The notes beneath the pieces are model-generated. The model made no database searches. It was given only the letters and a program-made list of their open reading frames with translations, and was not told the DNA's origin. A DNA stretch of 64,000 bases from SAR86 cluster bacterium AG-390-O18. Its GTDB lineage: Bacteria; Pseudomonadota; Gammaproteobacteria; Magnimaribacterales; AG-339-G14. Position 1 is the stretch's first letter. Every line of letters starts with the position of its first letter. This document shows, piece by piece, positions 47,278-54,763 of this stretch. The translations under genes and the position numbers were made by a program. The stretch is from positions 338,075 to 402,074 of the forward strand of contig QCHF01000001.1 of NCBI GenBank assembly GCA_003279605.1, written 5' to 3'.

Positions 47278-48180
47278 CTATCTATCTAAAAGCTTGTCCT
47301 TAGGAAATAGCCTTCCAATGAGAGGTATGAGTGGTAACAAATAAATATATTTTTTTGGAAAAAATCTTTGGATTCTATCAAACCAGCGAGCATCTCCTCC
47401 AACCAATATTCTTTTATTTTTTTTCTTGATGTTTTTTAAAATAATTTTTGCCGCTGTATTGGCATTAATCGGAGCTTGATTCTTAAATAACTCTCCAACT
47501 TCTTCTTTAGTTTTGGCTTTAGGACCAAACAAATTAGGTCTTTCGTCCTCTCTATCAAGATCTATTTCCAACTTATTGTTTTTAACACCATAATTAGCAA
47601 TGTTAGTGCCGATATGACCTGGATGAACCGAATACACCTCTACTGGAGAATCTTCCATTTTCATTTCTAAAGCTAAAGTTTCTGTAAAAGCTCTTACACC
47701 ATATTTGCCGACATGATAAATGGATTGTGTAGGAACAGATAAAAGTCCAAAAATAGAAGAAGTGTTTATTATAGCTGCTTCAGGTCTTTTTTTTAGATGG
47801 GGTAAAAAAGCTCTAGTTCCATTTATTACTCCATGAAGGAGAATTCCTAAACCCCAATCCCAATCTTCGTCAGTAGAATCTTCTATTGTTTGAGATAAAG
47901 CCACACCTGCATTGTTAAAAACCATATCCACAGCGCCATGTTCATCAATCACTTTCTGTGGCAAAGCGAAAACTGCTTCTTTGTCGCTGACATCTATTAC
48001 ATGTTTTGAAACACCTACGTTGTAATTTTTTAAAAGTTCAGCAGTTTCATTAAGCGTATCTTCATTCCACTCAGCTAAGGCTATATTAGCTCCAGATTTA
48101 GCTAGTTCTATAGCTAGTTCTCTCCCCATACCAGAACCTGCTCCAGTAATAACGGCAACTTTGCCTTCAAAATTCTTCAT
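47278..48180 (-). CDS. SDR family oxidoreductase
   Basis: The 300-residue SDR has TGAGSGMG, NNAGVAL, TSSIFG and the catalytic YHVGK, plus a C-terminal extension ending in a hydrophobic segment (YIYLLPLIPLIGRLF), which may touch the membrane. GGAGG lies 5 nt before the ATG. It ends 1 nt from the convergent ketosynthase gene, so the two could act on related acyl substrates, but this is speculative. Confidence 0.87.
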   Translation of the reverse strand: MKNFEGKVAVITGAGSGMGRELAIELAKSGANIALAEWNEDTLNETAELLKNYNVGVSKHVIDVSDKEAVFALPQKVIDEHGAVDMVFNNAGVALSQTIEDSTDEDWDWGLGILLHGVINGTRAFLPHLKKRPEAAIINTSSIFGLLSVPTQSIYHVGKYGVRAFTETLALEMKMEDSPVEVYSVHPGHIGTNIANYGVKNNKLEIDLDREDERPNLFGPKAKTKEEVGELFKNQAPINANTAAKIILKNIKKKNKRILVGGDARWFDRIQRFFPKKYIYLLPLIPLIGRLFPKDKLLDR

Positions 48181-48198
48181 ACTTTCCTCCGCTTAATC

Positions 48199-48228
48199 AA
48201 TATAATTTATGACTGTAGGACTGTCCAA
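48199..48228 (-). promoter_or_regulatory. Possible sigma-70 promoter of the SDR gene
   Basis: On the minus strand TTGGAC (48223-48228) and TATATT (48199-48204) are 18 bp apart, near the TTGACA/TATAAT consensus. The transcript would have a short leader containing GGAGG before ATG 48180. Confidence 0.4.
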
Positions 48229-48243
48229 TTTTTAATAAATGTT

Positions 48244-48849
48244 TTAGTTGGCTATAACCTTTTTAGAACCTAAGAATTTTAATATTGGATTTAAAGTCAA
48301 TCCTTGAATGGTAGTTTCATCACCTTGGGTAGATGAAAATAAATTTTTTCCTAGAGATTCAAATCTATAGGCTCCACAAGCCATGAAAGGCTCATCTTTA
48401 TCAATGTAATCCTTAATTTCTAAATCTGATAACAACTTCATTGTAAGAGCTGCTTGAGCATAATGTGACCAAATTTCTTTTCCATCCTTGCAGATACTTA
48501 TACCGCAATTTTGGTAATGAGTATTTCCAGATAATTTAGATAATGTTTTGAAGCAGCTTTCCTTTGTTAAAGGTTTGCTAAAAATTTCGTCTTCATAACA
48601 GCATATTTGATCTGAACCAATTACATATGCATTTTTCTTCTTATTGCTTACGTCTAAAGCTTTAGCTCTAGCCAGAGCAAGACAGTAATCTTTGAAACTT
48701 TTACTAGAAAAAGATTTCTTCAGCTCTTCTTCGTCTACTTTTGATGCTATAACTTCAAAAGTTATTCCAGCATCTTCTAAAATTTTTTTTCTTATAGAAG
48801 AATTTGATGCAAGGATAACTTTGTGTGCAGGTATTGATTCTGAACTCAA
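48244..48849 (-). CDS. maf: Maf-family nucleoside triphosphate pyrophosphatase
   Basis: The 201-residue protein has the Maf signature near its start (ILASNSSIRKKIL with the conserved S-x-R), VDEEELKKS, ALARAKAL, and VIGSDQICC with the catalytic Asp. It hydrolyses non-canonical or methylated nucleotides in this family. It starts with TTG in a TTGA overlap with the folE stop (48846-48849). Confidence 0.9.
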   Translation of the reverse strand: MSSESIPAHKVILASNSSIRKKILEDAGITFEVIASKVDEEELKKSFSSKSFKDYCLALARAKALDVSNKKKNAYVIGSDQICCYEDEIFSKPLTKESCFKTLSKLSGNTHYQNCGISICKDGKEIWSHYAQAALTMKLLSDLEIKDYIDKDEPFMACGAYRFESLGKNLFSSTQGDETTIQGLTLNPILKFLGSKKVIAN

Positions 48850-49466
48850 GATTGGTTGGAGTTAGAATGTATGAGATTCATAAATTCTGTACGAGTGATA
48901 GCATTTTCTTTAAAAACACCCAACATTCTACTTGTTACAGTGCTGGTTTCAGTTTTATGAATTCCTCTTGTGGTCATACATTGGTGCGCAGCATCAATTA
49001 CTACGGCAACTCCTTTTGGTTTTAAAACATTATTGATAGTGTCAGCAACTTGGGCTGTCATAGTTTCTTGGGTTTGTAATCTTTTACCAAAGATATCAAT
49101 TATTCTAGCTAATTTACTAATGCCTACTACCCTTTGGTCAGGTATATAGCCGACATGAGCAACGCCTAATATAGGGACCATATGATGCTCGCAATGAGAC
49201 TCAACTCGAATACCCTTAACTATGACCATTTCATCATAACCTTCAACTTGTTCAAAAGTTTTAGATAGCACTTCTTCAGGATCTTCATCGTAGCCAGCAA
49301 AGAATTCACCATATGCTTTGATAACTCTCTTAGGAGTCTCTACTAATCCTTCCCTGGAAGGATCATCTCCAGCAAAAGCTAAAAGAGTTTTTACAGCTTC
49401 CATTGCTTCTTCAGGCGATGGCCTAGAAATTGGTATAGCTTTTTTGGCAAAATTTTTCTTACTCAT
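48846..49466 (-). CDS. folE: GTP cyclohydrolase I
   Basis: The 206-residue enzyme starts folate or pterin synthesis. The zinc and catalytic residues lie in VESHCEHHMVPILG and the late Cys of AAHQCMTTRG; GVGKLARI-type sequence appears as GISKLARIIDIFGKRLQ, and QETMTAQVA follows. Length is typical. It is followed by maf in a 4-nt overlap. Confidence 0.96.
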   Translation of the reverse strand: MSKKNFAKKAIPISRPSPEEAMEAVKTLLAFAGDDPSREGLVETPKRVIKAYGEFFAGYDEDPEEVLSKTFEQVEGYDEMVIVKGIRVESHCEHHMVPILGVAHVGYIPDQRVVGISKLARIIDIFGKRLQTQETMTAQVADTINNVLKPKGVAVVIDAAHQCMTTRGIHKTETSTVTSRMLGVFKENAITRTEFMNLIHSNSNQS

Positions 49467-49513
49467 TATTAATCCTTTAAAACAGTTATATTTTACAGAC
49501 TTTTTTATAACTT

Positions 49514-49861
49514 TTAATCATTATCTTCTTCAGGTAAGGGATTAAAAGGAAAAGGTCTTTCTTGGCTACTATATGTTACAAAATCTACTATTTGAACAAT
49601 ATAATTTCTTAATTTAATCGAAAAATTTGATAAATGCGAATTTGGTTCTTTTTTAAACAAGGTAAATAAGAATTGTGTCCCTGCGATAATCCATAAGACA
49701 AAGTCCAAGAATCCTAATAGGAAAAGGTAGAAAACAACTAGCCCAGCTGTAATCCATGTAGATGGATGCTTTACCTTTTCAGGTATGACATCTTTAAACT
49801 TCTTCTTTTCTTCTGTTTCAACTTCGGTAATTATCGAAGAATCATCGTTTTTTTCAGTCAT
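49514..49861 (-). CDS. DUF4389 small membrane protein
   Basis: The 115-residue protein has an acidic-to-charged N-terminus, one or two membrane segments (ITAGLVVFYLFLLGFLDFVLWIIAGTQFLF split by a short turn), and a C-terminal part NYIVQIVDFVTYSSQERPFPFNPLP that fits DUF4389. The frame can be extended 7 codons to 49882, but ATG 49861 gives only an 8-nt overlap with gpsA. The family function is unknown. Confidence 0.75.
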   Translation of the reverse strand: MTEKNDDSSIITEVETEEKKKFKDVIPEKVKHPSTWITAGLVVFYLFLLGFLDFVLWIIAGTQFLFTLFKKEPNSHLSNFSIKLRNYIVQIVDFVTYSSQERPFPFNPLPEEDND

Positions 49862-50858
49862 ATGCGGTGTCAATATTACCACTTTCGTGGATAAACTTTA
49901 AAAAACATTTTTTAGGGTCTTTTTTTAAATAAACAATCTTGTATAAAGCATCAATTATAGGCATATTCAAAGAGAGCTTATTCTTTTCTAAATAAAGTAC
50001 TTTTAAGGTTCTATACCCTTCTACAGACTGTTTTACCATTGATAAAGCCTTATTAGGACTATTTCCTTTTCCTAAAAGCTTTCCAAAAGAATAATTTCTA
50101 CTTTTTTCAGAGCTACTTGTGGCTATTAAATCTCCAACTCCAGATAAACCTAGAAGAGTTAAAGGATTAGCATTAATTTTTCTAAAAAGTTCGGACATTT
50201 CTGACAAGGATCTTGTTAGTAACATAGCCTTTGTATTTGATTCAAAACCCAATCCATCAGATAAACCAGAGCATATTGCATACAAGTTTTTTAAGGCTCC
50301 GGCCATTTCTATTCCTTTAGTGTCATTTGATAAAAATATTTTAAAAAAATCTCTATTAAAGAGATCTGATACATGTTTTAAAGATTTTTTGTCACTTCCT
50401 GCGATTACTGATGCGGATATATTCTTTCTCATAATTTCATCAGCAATATTTGGACCTGAAAGAACCATGATATTTTTTTTTGAATGATTTGTTTCATCTA
50501 CAAATACTTCACTCATTGTCATAAATGATTTATTTTCAATCCCTTTGGAAGCAATTAAAATCTTATGATTATCTAAGTATTTAGAAATTTTTGATGAAAT
50601 TGATCTAAAGCCTTTTGATGGAATTGCAATAATAACAAGATCTACATCTTTAAAAGCATCGTGTAAATCGGAAACAATTTTTAAATTTTTTGAAAGTTTA
50701 TATTTCGGAAGATATTGATTATTGATCAAATTGTTTTTAACTATTTTAAATATTTTTGAATTTCTTGCCCATAAAGACACATCACAATCTTTCTCTGCCA
50801 GAAGATTACCTAATGTTGTTCCCCATGAGCCTCCACCTAAAACTAAAATCTTTTTCAT
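49854..50858 (-). CDS. gpsA: Glycerol-3-phosphate dehydrogenase [NAD(P)+]
   Basis: The 334-residue enzyme makes sn-glycerol-3-phosphate for phospholipids. Motifs: GGGSWGTTLGNLLAE at the start, VLSGPNIADEI, the catalytic Lys in GALKNLYAICSGLSDGLGFESNTKAML, and LTLLGLSGVGDLIAT. It lies between the patatin gene (8-nt gap) and DUF4389. Confidence 0.96.
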   Translation of the reverse strand: MKKILVLGGGSWGTTLGNLLAEKDCDVSLWARNSKIFKIVKNNLINNQYLPKYKLSKNLKIVSDLHDAFKDVDLVIIAIPSKGFRSISSKISKYLDNHKILIASKGIENKSFMTMSEVFVDETNHSKKNIMVLSGPNIADEIMRKNISASVIAGSDKKSLKHVSDLFNRDFFKIFLSNDTKGIEMAGALKNLYAICSGLSDGLGFESNTKAMLLTRSLSEMSELFRKINANPLTLLGLSGVGDLIATSSSEKSRNYSFGKLLGKGNSPNKALSMVKQSVEGYRTLKVLYLEKNKLSLNMPIIDALYKIVYLKKDPKKCFLKFIHESGNIDTAYD

Positions 50859-50866
50859 ATGAAATT

Positions 50867-51733
50867 TTAAGAAATGAAGTTAAGTGATTTGTCTCCAAAT
50901 TTTTTCCACCAACTTTCTCCCAAAAGCCTTATGGAATTGAGATTTCTTTTTGACGTGTTATCAAAAGATGACTTAATACCTGATAAAGACGAATCTACTC
51001 TTAAATAGTTTTCTTCAAAAAGAGATTGGGCAATGACATGTTCGATATTTGATTCCATGAGGATTTGTATAATTCCTGCGTTCAGCCAAGATAACGACCC
51101 CCATTTTCTAGCACGTCTTCCATCTAATCTTCTGGAGTTATATCCGGTTCCAACACTCAAAACCTTAATCTCTTCGTTAGGCCATAGCTTCTTAGCTTCG
51201 GCATAAGCTATTAATACTGGGTTGTTGGTAGATACTGCTCCATCAATGTACCACTGACCTTCTATAGATTCAGCTGGAAAATATGTTGGCGCAGCAGAAG
51301 TTGCTGCAGCAACTCTTCTTGCAGGTAAATATCCTTCTGTCCAGGATTTAAACATTTTTACTCTTCTTTTTTCTAAATCAAAGGCTGTAATTATTGTTGG
51401 AATTTTTGCTGCGCTGAGAGTTTCTGTTTTGAAATAATCTTCAAATACTTTTCTTTTTACCTTTCCTGCATATTTTGAGCCTAGAATTCTGAATCTAAAA
51501 GGCGAAAAGATTTTTTTTATATTTTCTTTAGAGTAAATCTGAACTAAATCATCTTTTTGTAAATCGAGAATTGATATAGCAAGAGCAATAATACCTCCTG
51601 TTGACGTTCCCACAATCAAATCAAAACTTTCAGAAAGTTTCTTTGGAACTGCCTTATCTAATTCACTTAGAAAAGTTGCAGAGGCTAGGCCCCTTACACC
51701 GCCTCCGTCAATAGATAAAACGTATTTAGTCAT
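50867..51733 (-). CDS. Patatin-like phospholipase
   Basis: The 288-residue protein has the patatin features: oxyanion motif SIDGGGVRGL (7-16), nucleophile elbow GTSTG (Ser44) and the catalytic Asp in YIDGAVSTN (Asp164). There is no signal peptide, so it probably acts in the cytoplasm on membrane lipids or acyl esters. It is 8 nt upstream of gpsA, a lipid-precursor gene, on the same strand. The closest named group is uncertain (lysophospholipase versus CapV-like effectors); no CBASS genes are adjacent, so a defence role is unlikely. Confidence 0.88.
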   Translation of the reverse strand: MTKYVLSIDGGGVRGLASATFLSELDKAVPKKLSESFDLIVGTSTGGIIALAISILDLQKDDLVQIYSKENIKKIFSPFRFRILGSKYAGKVKRKVFEDYFKTETLSAAKIPTIITAFDLEKRRVKMFKSWTEGYLPARRVAAATSAAPTYFPAESIEGQWYIDGAVSTNNPVLIAYAEAKKLWPNEEIKVLSVGTGYNSRRLDGRRARKWGSLSWLNAGIIQILMESNIEHVIAQSLFEENYLRVDSSLSGIKSSFDNTSKRNLNSIRLLGESWWKKFGDKSLNFIS

Positions 51734-51789
51734 TGTTATTTTTAGATAAATTCAGCATATTATGGACGAAACTATACTAAGTATTTTAA

Positions 51790-53229
51790 ATGAATTCATT
51801 GAATGCCAAAAAAATAGGCTTTTGGATTGGACTTGCAATTTTTATCTGCATCTATTTCTTACCTACCCCTGAGGGTCTATCAAACGAAGGTAAATTAACT
51901 GCAGCGATATTTTTATTGATGGGAGTGTGGTGGGCTACTGAAGCAATGCCGCTTTATGCAACTGCCCTTTTGCCTTTAATCTTTTTTCCTTTATTAGGAA
52001 TAGATCCAATTGGAGTAATCAGCAAGGAATATATGAACAAGGTTCAATTCCTTTTTGCTGGTGGCTTCATGATTGGAATTGCTATGCAAAAATGGAATTT
52101 ACACAAAAGAATTGCACTCAACATTCTTAAGTATAGTGGTTTGCAGGCAAAAAATATCGTTGCTGCTTTCATGCTTACAAGTGCAATTTTAAGTATGTGG
52201 GTTATGAATACTTCAACTGCTATTATGCTTTTACCCATTGGAGTATCAGTCATAGCTGTAATCAATGAGACGGTAAAAGATTTACTTCCAGGAGAAAGTA
52301 AAAATTTTCAATTTGCCCTGCTTCTTGGAATAGCATATTCAGCTTCTCTTGGAGGAATATCTACTCCAATCGGAACTTCTCCAAATGGTTATCTAATTCA
52401 ATATGCAAATGATAACTTCAATCAAGATATAGGCTTTATTAGTTGGCTAGCAATAGGACTTCCTGTGACACTTGTCATGGTGCCCCTTGTTTGGTTTATT
52501 CTAACTTCTTTAATTTTTCCAATAAATTTTAAAGCTTCTCCAGAAACAAATTCCAAACTAAGAACAATGCTTGAAGATTTAGGAAAAATAACTCCAGAGC
52601 AAAAAATGGTTGCTACCATTTTCTCAATTACTGCTTTTTGTTGGGTGTTTAGAAAATTACTGGATGATTTGCCGGGGCTTGGATTTTTAGAAGATGCTGT
52701 CATTGCAATGATTGGTGGGATTTCTTTGTTCTTTGTAAGTTCTAAAAATAGAGAAGATTATTTGCTTAATTGGGATGATTTGCAGCAAAAATTTCCATGG
52801 GGGTTAATTTTTTTATTCGGCGGAGGAATGGCCTTAGCTTTTGAAGTAAACTCTACGGGCTTAGCTTCATGGTTAGCAAATTTAATACCAGCAGACGTTA
52901 ATCCTATTATAGTAGTTGCTTTGATTATATTATTAGTCTTGTTTCTTACAGAGCTTACAAGCAATCTCACAACAACCATTACTTTTATGCCTGTAATTGC
53001 GAGCGTAGGTTTAAATTTAGATATAAACCCTTTGCTTCTTACTTTACCTCTTACAATTGTTGCTAGTTGTGCTTTCATGTTGCCAGTTGCAACTCCTCCC
53101 AACTCTATAGTTTTTGCCTCAAACTTAGTTCCCATTCAACAAATGGTGAGAGCAGGAATTTTTATTAATATAATTTCATTTCTATATATCCTTCTTTTAT
53201 CGGTCTTTTATTACCCTCTCGTCTTATAG
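51790..53229 (+). CDS. SLC13/DASS-family sodium:dicarboxylate symporter
   Basis: The 479-residue carrier has about eleven membrane segments and the two family motifs: SLGGISTPIGTSPN in the first half (SNT-type substrate/Na+ site) and ELTSNLTTTITFMP plus LPVATPPNSIVFAS in the second. It likely imports a C4-dicarboxylate or similar acid with Na+. A -10-like TATACT lies about 12 nt before the ATG. The hairpin at 53251-53288, followed by T-rich sequence, may be its weak terminator. Confidence 0.9.
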   Translation: MNSLNAKKIGFWIGLAIFICIYFLPTPEGLSNEGKLTAAIFLLMGVWWATEAMPLYATALLPLIFFPLLGIDPIGVISKEYMNKVQFLFAGGFMIGIAMQKWNLHKRIALNILKYSGLQAKNIVAAFMLTSAILSMWVMNTSTAIMLLPIGVSVIAVINETVKDLLPGESKNFQFALLLGIAYSASLGGISTPIGTSPNGYLIQYANDNFNQDIGFISWLAIGLPVTLVMVPLVWFILTSLIFPINFKASPETNSKLRTMLEDLGKITPEQKMVATIFSITAFCWVFRKLLDDLPGLGFLEDAVIAMIGGISLFFVSSKNREDYLLNWDDLQQKFPWGLIFLFGGGMALAFEVNSTGLASWLANLIPADVNPIIVVALIILLVLFLTELTSNLTTTITFMPVIASVGLNLDINPLLLTLPLTIVASCAFMLPVATPPNSIVFASNLVPIQQMVRAGIFINIISFLYILLLSVFYYPLVL

Positions 53230-53250
53230 TAAAATATCCACAAGTGTTGC

Positions 53251-53292
53251 ACTTAGGTTCAATATCAGGGGTTCCTAATAAAGTGCGTTTTA
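53251..53292 (+). terminator. Possible weak terminator after the SLC13 carrier
   Basis: GCACTTAGG pairs with CCTAA-TAAAGTGC (with a small bulge) across a loop of about 16 nt, followed by GTTTTATT. The long loop makes it a doubtful terminator. It also separates the carrier from the structured element downstream. Confidence 0.3.
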
Positions 53293-53471
53293 TTCTTACC
53301 CTGTGAAGGAGGTGGTCCAAATTAGTATTAACGAATTAGCAGGAATTTCAGGGGGTGCCTCTTGACAACGGGTTAACCCGATTCCGACCTTTTGCCGGTT
53401 CGCCCGCTTAAGGTAAGAATTAAGTTGAAATACTTATTCTTAAACCCCGTCAGAAATGACGGGGTTTTTTT
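53292..53471 (+). ncRNA. Unidentified structured plus-strand RNA element
   Basis: In a gap otherwise without genes, ATTCTTACC (53292-53300) pairs perfectly with GGTAAGAAT (53412-53420), closing a domain of about 129 nt with internal helices (for example GGAAT 53342-53346 with ATTCC 53380-53384, and the palindrome CGGGTTAACCCG at 53369-53380). The 3' closing strand can instead pair with ACTTATTCTTA (53432-53442) in an 11-bp hairpin. Just after it comes a strong intrinsic terminator. Within the domain AAGGAGGTGGTCC (53306-53318) is complementary to the 3' end of 16S rRNA (13 bp including one G-U). No downstream plus-strand gene follows, so a leader or riboswitch is unlikely. I could not match it to 6S, SRP, tmRNA or RNase P RNA. 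Confidence 0.5.
53442..53471 (+). terminator. Strong intrinsic terminator, GAAA loop
   Basis: AAACCCCGTCA and TGACGGGGTTT form a perfect 11-bp stem around a GAAA tetraloop, followed by a T run. The orientation is plus. It ends the structured element and abuts the stop of the convergent SDR gene. Confidence 0.88.
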
Positions 53472-54270
53472 ATTCGCTCAAATCGTGACCAGTTGCAGAG
53501 ATGGTTCCGCCATCGCAAGTAATAGTTTCTCCAACAGTGTAAGAACCAGCTTTTGATGAAAGATATAAAGCTAAACCGCCAACATCTTCGGCTCTACCCA
53601 TTCTATGGACCGGATTTCTAGAAATAATACCTTCGTAGTTATGGGCTACTGCTGAACCCAACATATCGCTAGGAAAAGGTCCTGGGGCAATGGCATTCAC
53701 TAAAATATCTTCTCTAACAAGTCTAGCGGCGAGAACTCTTGTCATATGATGAACAGATGCTTTTGATGCGCTGTAAGGATATGTTTCAAAAACAGGAGTA
53801 CCGATGCCATCAATTGAACCTATGTTTATAACTCTAGAAGGATTTTCCCTTGTAGCTTTTTTCTTCAGCAGAGGAAGAAACTTTTGCGTAGAGAAGAATA
53901 CACTTTTGACATTCAAATCCATCACCTTATCCCAGCCTTTTTCTGAGAAAATATCTATAGGTTCCGCCCATGCTGCTCCAGCATTATTTACCAAAATATC
54001 AATCCCAGATTCTATCGCTTCTACTTCTTTTACAAACTTCTCTATTCCTTCTAGAGAAGATAAGTCAGATGGAAGAGATGTGCATTGAGCATTATATCTT
54101 TCCGAGAGTTCTATTGCTTTTGCATCACAAACATCGGCCTTTCTAGAAGTAATATAAACCGTTGCGCCGTTTGCTAAATATGCCGACGCAATCATTTCTC
54201 CTATTCCGCGAGATCCTCCAGTAACAACAGCAACTTTATCTTTTACTGAAAACAGTTCTTCAATTTTCAT
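53470..54270 (-). CDS. SDR family oxidoreductase (RhlG/FabG-like)
   Basis: The 266-residue SDR begins KIEELFSVKDKVAVVTGGSRGIGEMIA and carries NNAGAAWAEPID, the Ser of NIGSIDGIG, and the catalytic YSASK. The start segment and the C-terminal ITCDGGTISATGHDL resemble RhlG-type 3-ketoacyl reductases. GGAGA precedes the ATG. panD lies 9 nt upstream on the same strand. Confidence 0.88.
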   Translation of the reverse strand: MKIEELFSVKDKVAVVTGGSRGIGEMIASAYLANGATVYITSRKADVCDAKAIELSERYNAQCTSLPSDLSSLEGIEKFVKEVEAIESGIDILVNNAGAAWAEPIDIFSEKGWDKVMDLNVKSVFFSTQKFLPLLKKKATRENPSRVINIGSIDGIGTPVFETYPYSASKASVHHMTRVLAARLVREDILVNAIAPGPFPSDMLGSAVAHNYEGIISRNPVHRMGRAEDVGGLALYLSSKAGSYTVGETITCDGGTISATGHDLSE

Positions 54271-54279
54271 CTTTATCTC

Positions 54280-54609
54280 CTAATCTTCAATTTTTAAAAT
54301 TTTTGGTTCTTGAAATTTATCATCTTTACTACACATCATGTAGGTACATACGATTATTAAATCTCCTGTGTTTGCTTTATGGGCAGCTGCGCCATTTAGA
54401 GAGATCTTTTTGCTTCCGGCATTTTCATAAAAGGCATAAGTAATAAATCTATTTCCATTTGAAATATTATAGATATGAACTTGTTCATATTCTTTGATAT
54501 CAAGAGCATCCATCCAGTCCTTATCAATTCCGCAAGAACCATCGTAGTCAATATTTGTAGAAGTAACCTTTACTCTATGTAGCTTAGATTTAAGAACAGT
54601 AATGTACAT
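54280..54609 (-). CDS. panD: Aspartate 1-decarboxylase
   Basis: The 109-residue proenzyme makes beta-alanine for pantothenate and CoA. The self-cleavage site is G24-S25 in DYDGSCGID; Ser25 becomes the pyruvoyl group. LKSKLHRVKVT and SLNGAAAHKANTGDLIIV are further signatures. It is about 15 residues shorter than the E. coli enzyme at the C-terminus. panB and panC are not in the window. It starts near the tRNA-Asp gene and is followed by an SDR. Confidence 0.94.
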   Translation of the reverse strand: MYITVLKSKLHRVKVTSTNIDYDGSCGIDKDWMDALDIKEYEQVHIYNISNGNRFITYAFYENAGSKKISLNGAAAHKANTGDLIIVCTYMMCSKDDKFQEPKILKIED

Positions 54610-54616
54610 ATTTTAA

Positions 54617-54695
54617 TGGCGGACCGGACGGGGCTCGAACCCGCGACCTCCGCCGTGACAGGGCGGCGTTCTAACCAGAACTGAACTACCGGTCC
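54617..54695 (-). tRNA. tRNA-Asp (anticodon GTC)
   Basis: The 79-nt cloverleaf has acceptor GGACCGG/CCGGTCC, an 11-nt D-loop, anticodon stem CCGCC/GGCGG with loop CTGTCAC giving GTC, T-arm GGTTCGAGCC, and an encoded CCA at 54617-54619. Confidence 0.97.
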
Positions 54696-54709
54696 AATTT
54701 AGGAAAACA

Positions 54710-54715
54710 ATTATA
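54710..54715 (-). promoter_or_regulatory. Consensus -10 box (TATAAT) upstream of tRNA-Asp
   Basis: TATAAT on the minus strand lies 14 nt before the tRNA-Asp 5' end. The matching -35 is weak (TTAC-like at about 16-17 bp). Confidence 0.4.
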
Positions 54716-54763
54716 CATAGTATGAAACGAAAGTAACTTACAAAAACAATATAAAAACCTAAT

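Noticed and set aside
50867-51733. Patatin as a CBASS/CapV defence effector
   Set aside because: No cyclase, Cap or other defence gene is adjacent; the neighbours are gpsA and a carrier.
53321-53365. Bacteriocin precursor with double-glycine leader
   Set aside because: Only two residues follow the Gly-Gly before the stop, and no peptidase-transporter gene is nearby.
53363-53368. TTGACA as a plus-strand -35 element
   Set aside because: No -10 at 16-18 bp; the sequence lies inside the folded element.
53292-53471. Assignment of the structured element to 6S, SRP, tmRNA or RNase P RNA
   Set aside because: No known core motif of these RNAs (such as the SRP GGAAG loop region, tmRNA T-arm/CCA end, RNase P GAGGAAAGTCC) is present; 6S remains possible only by shape, so it was left unnamed.
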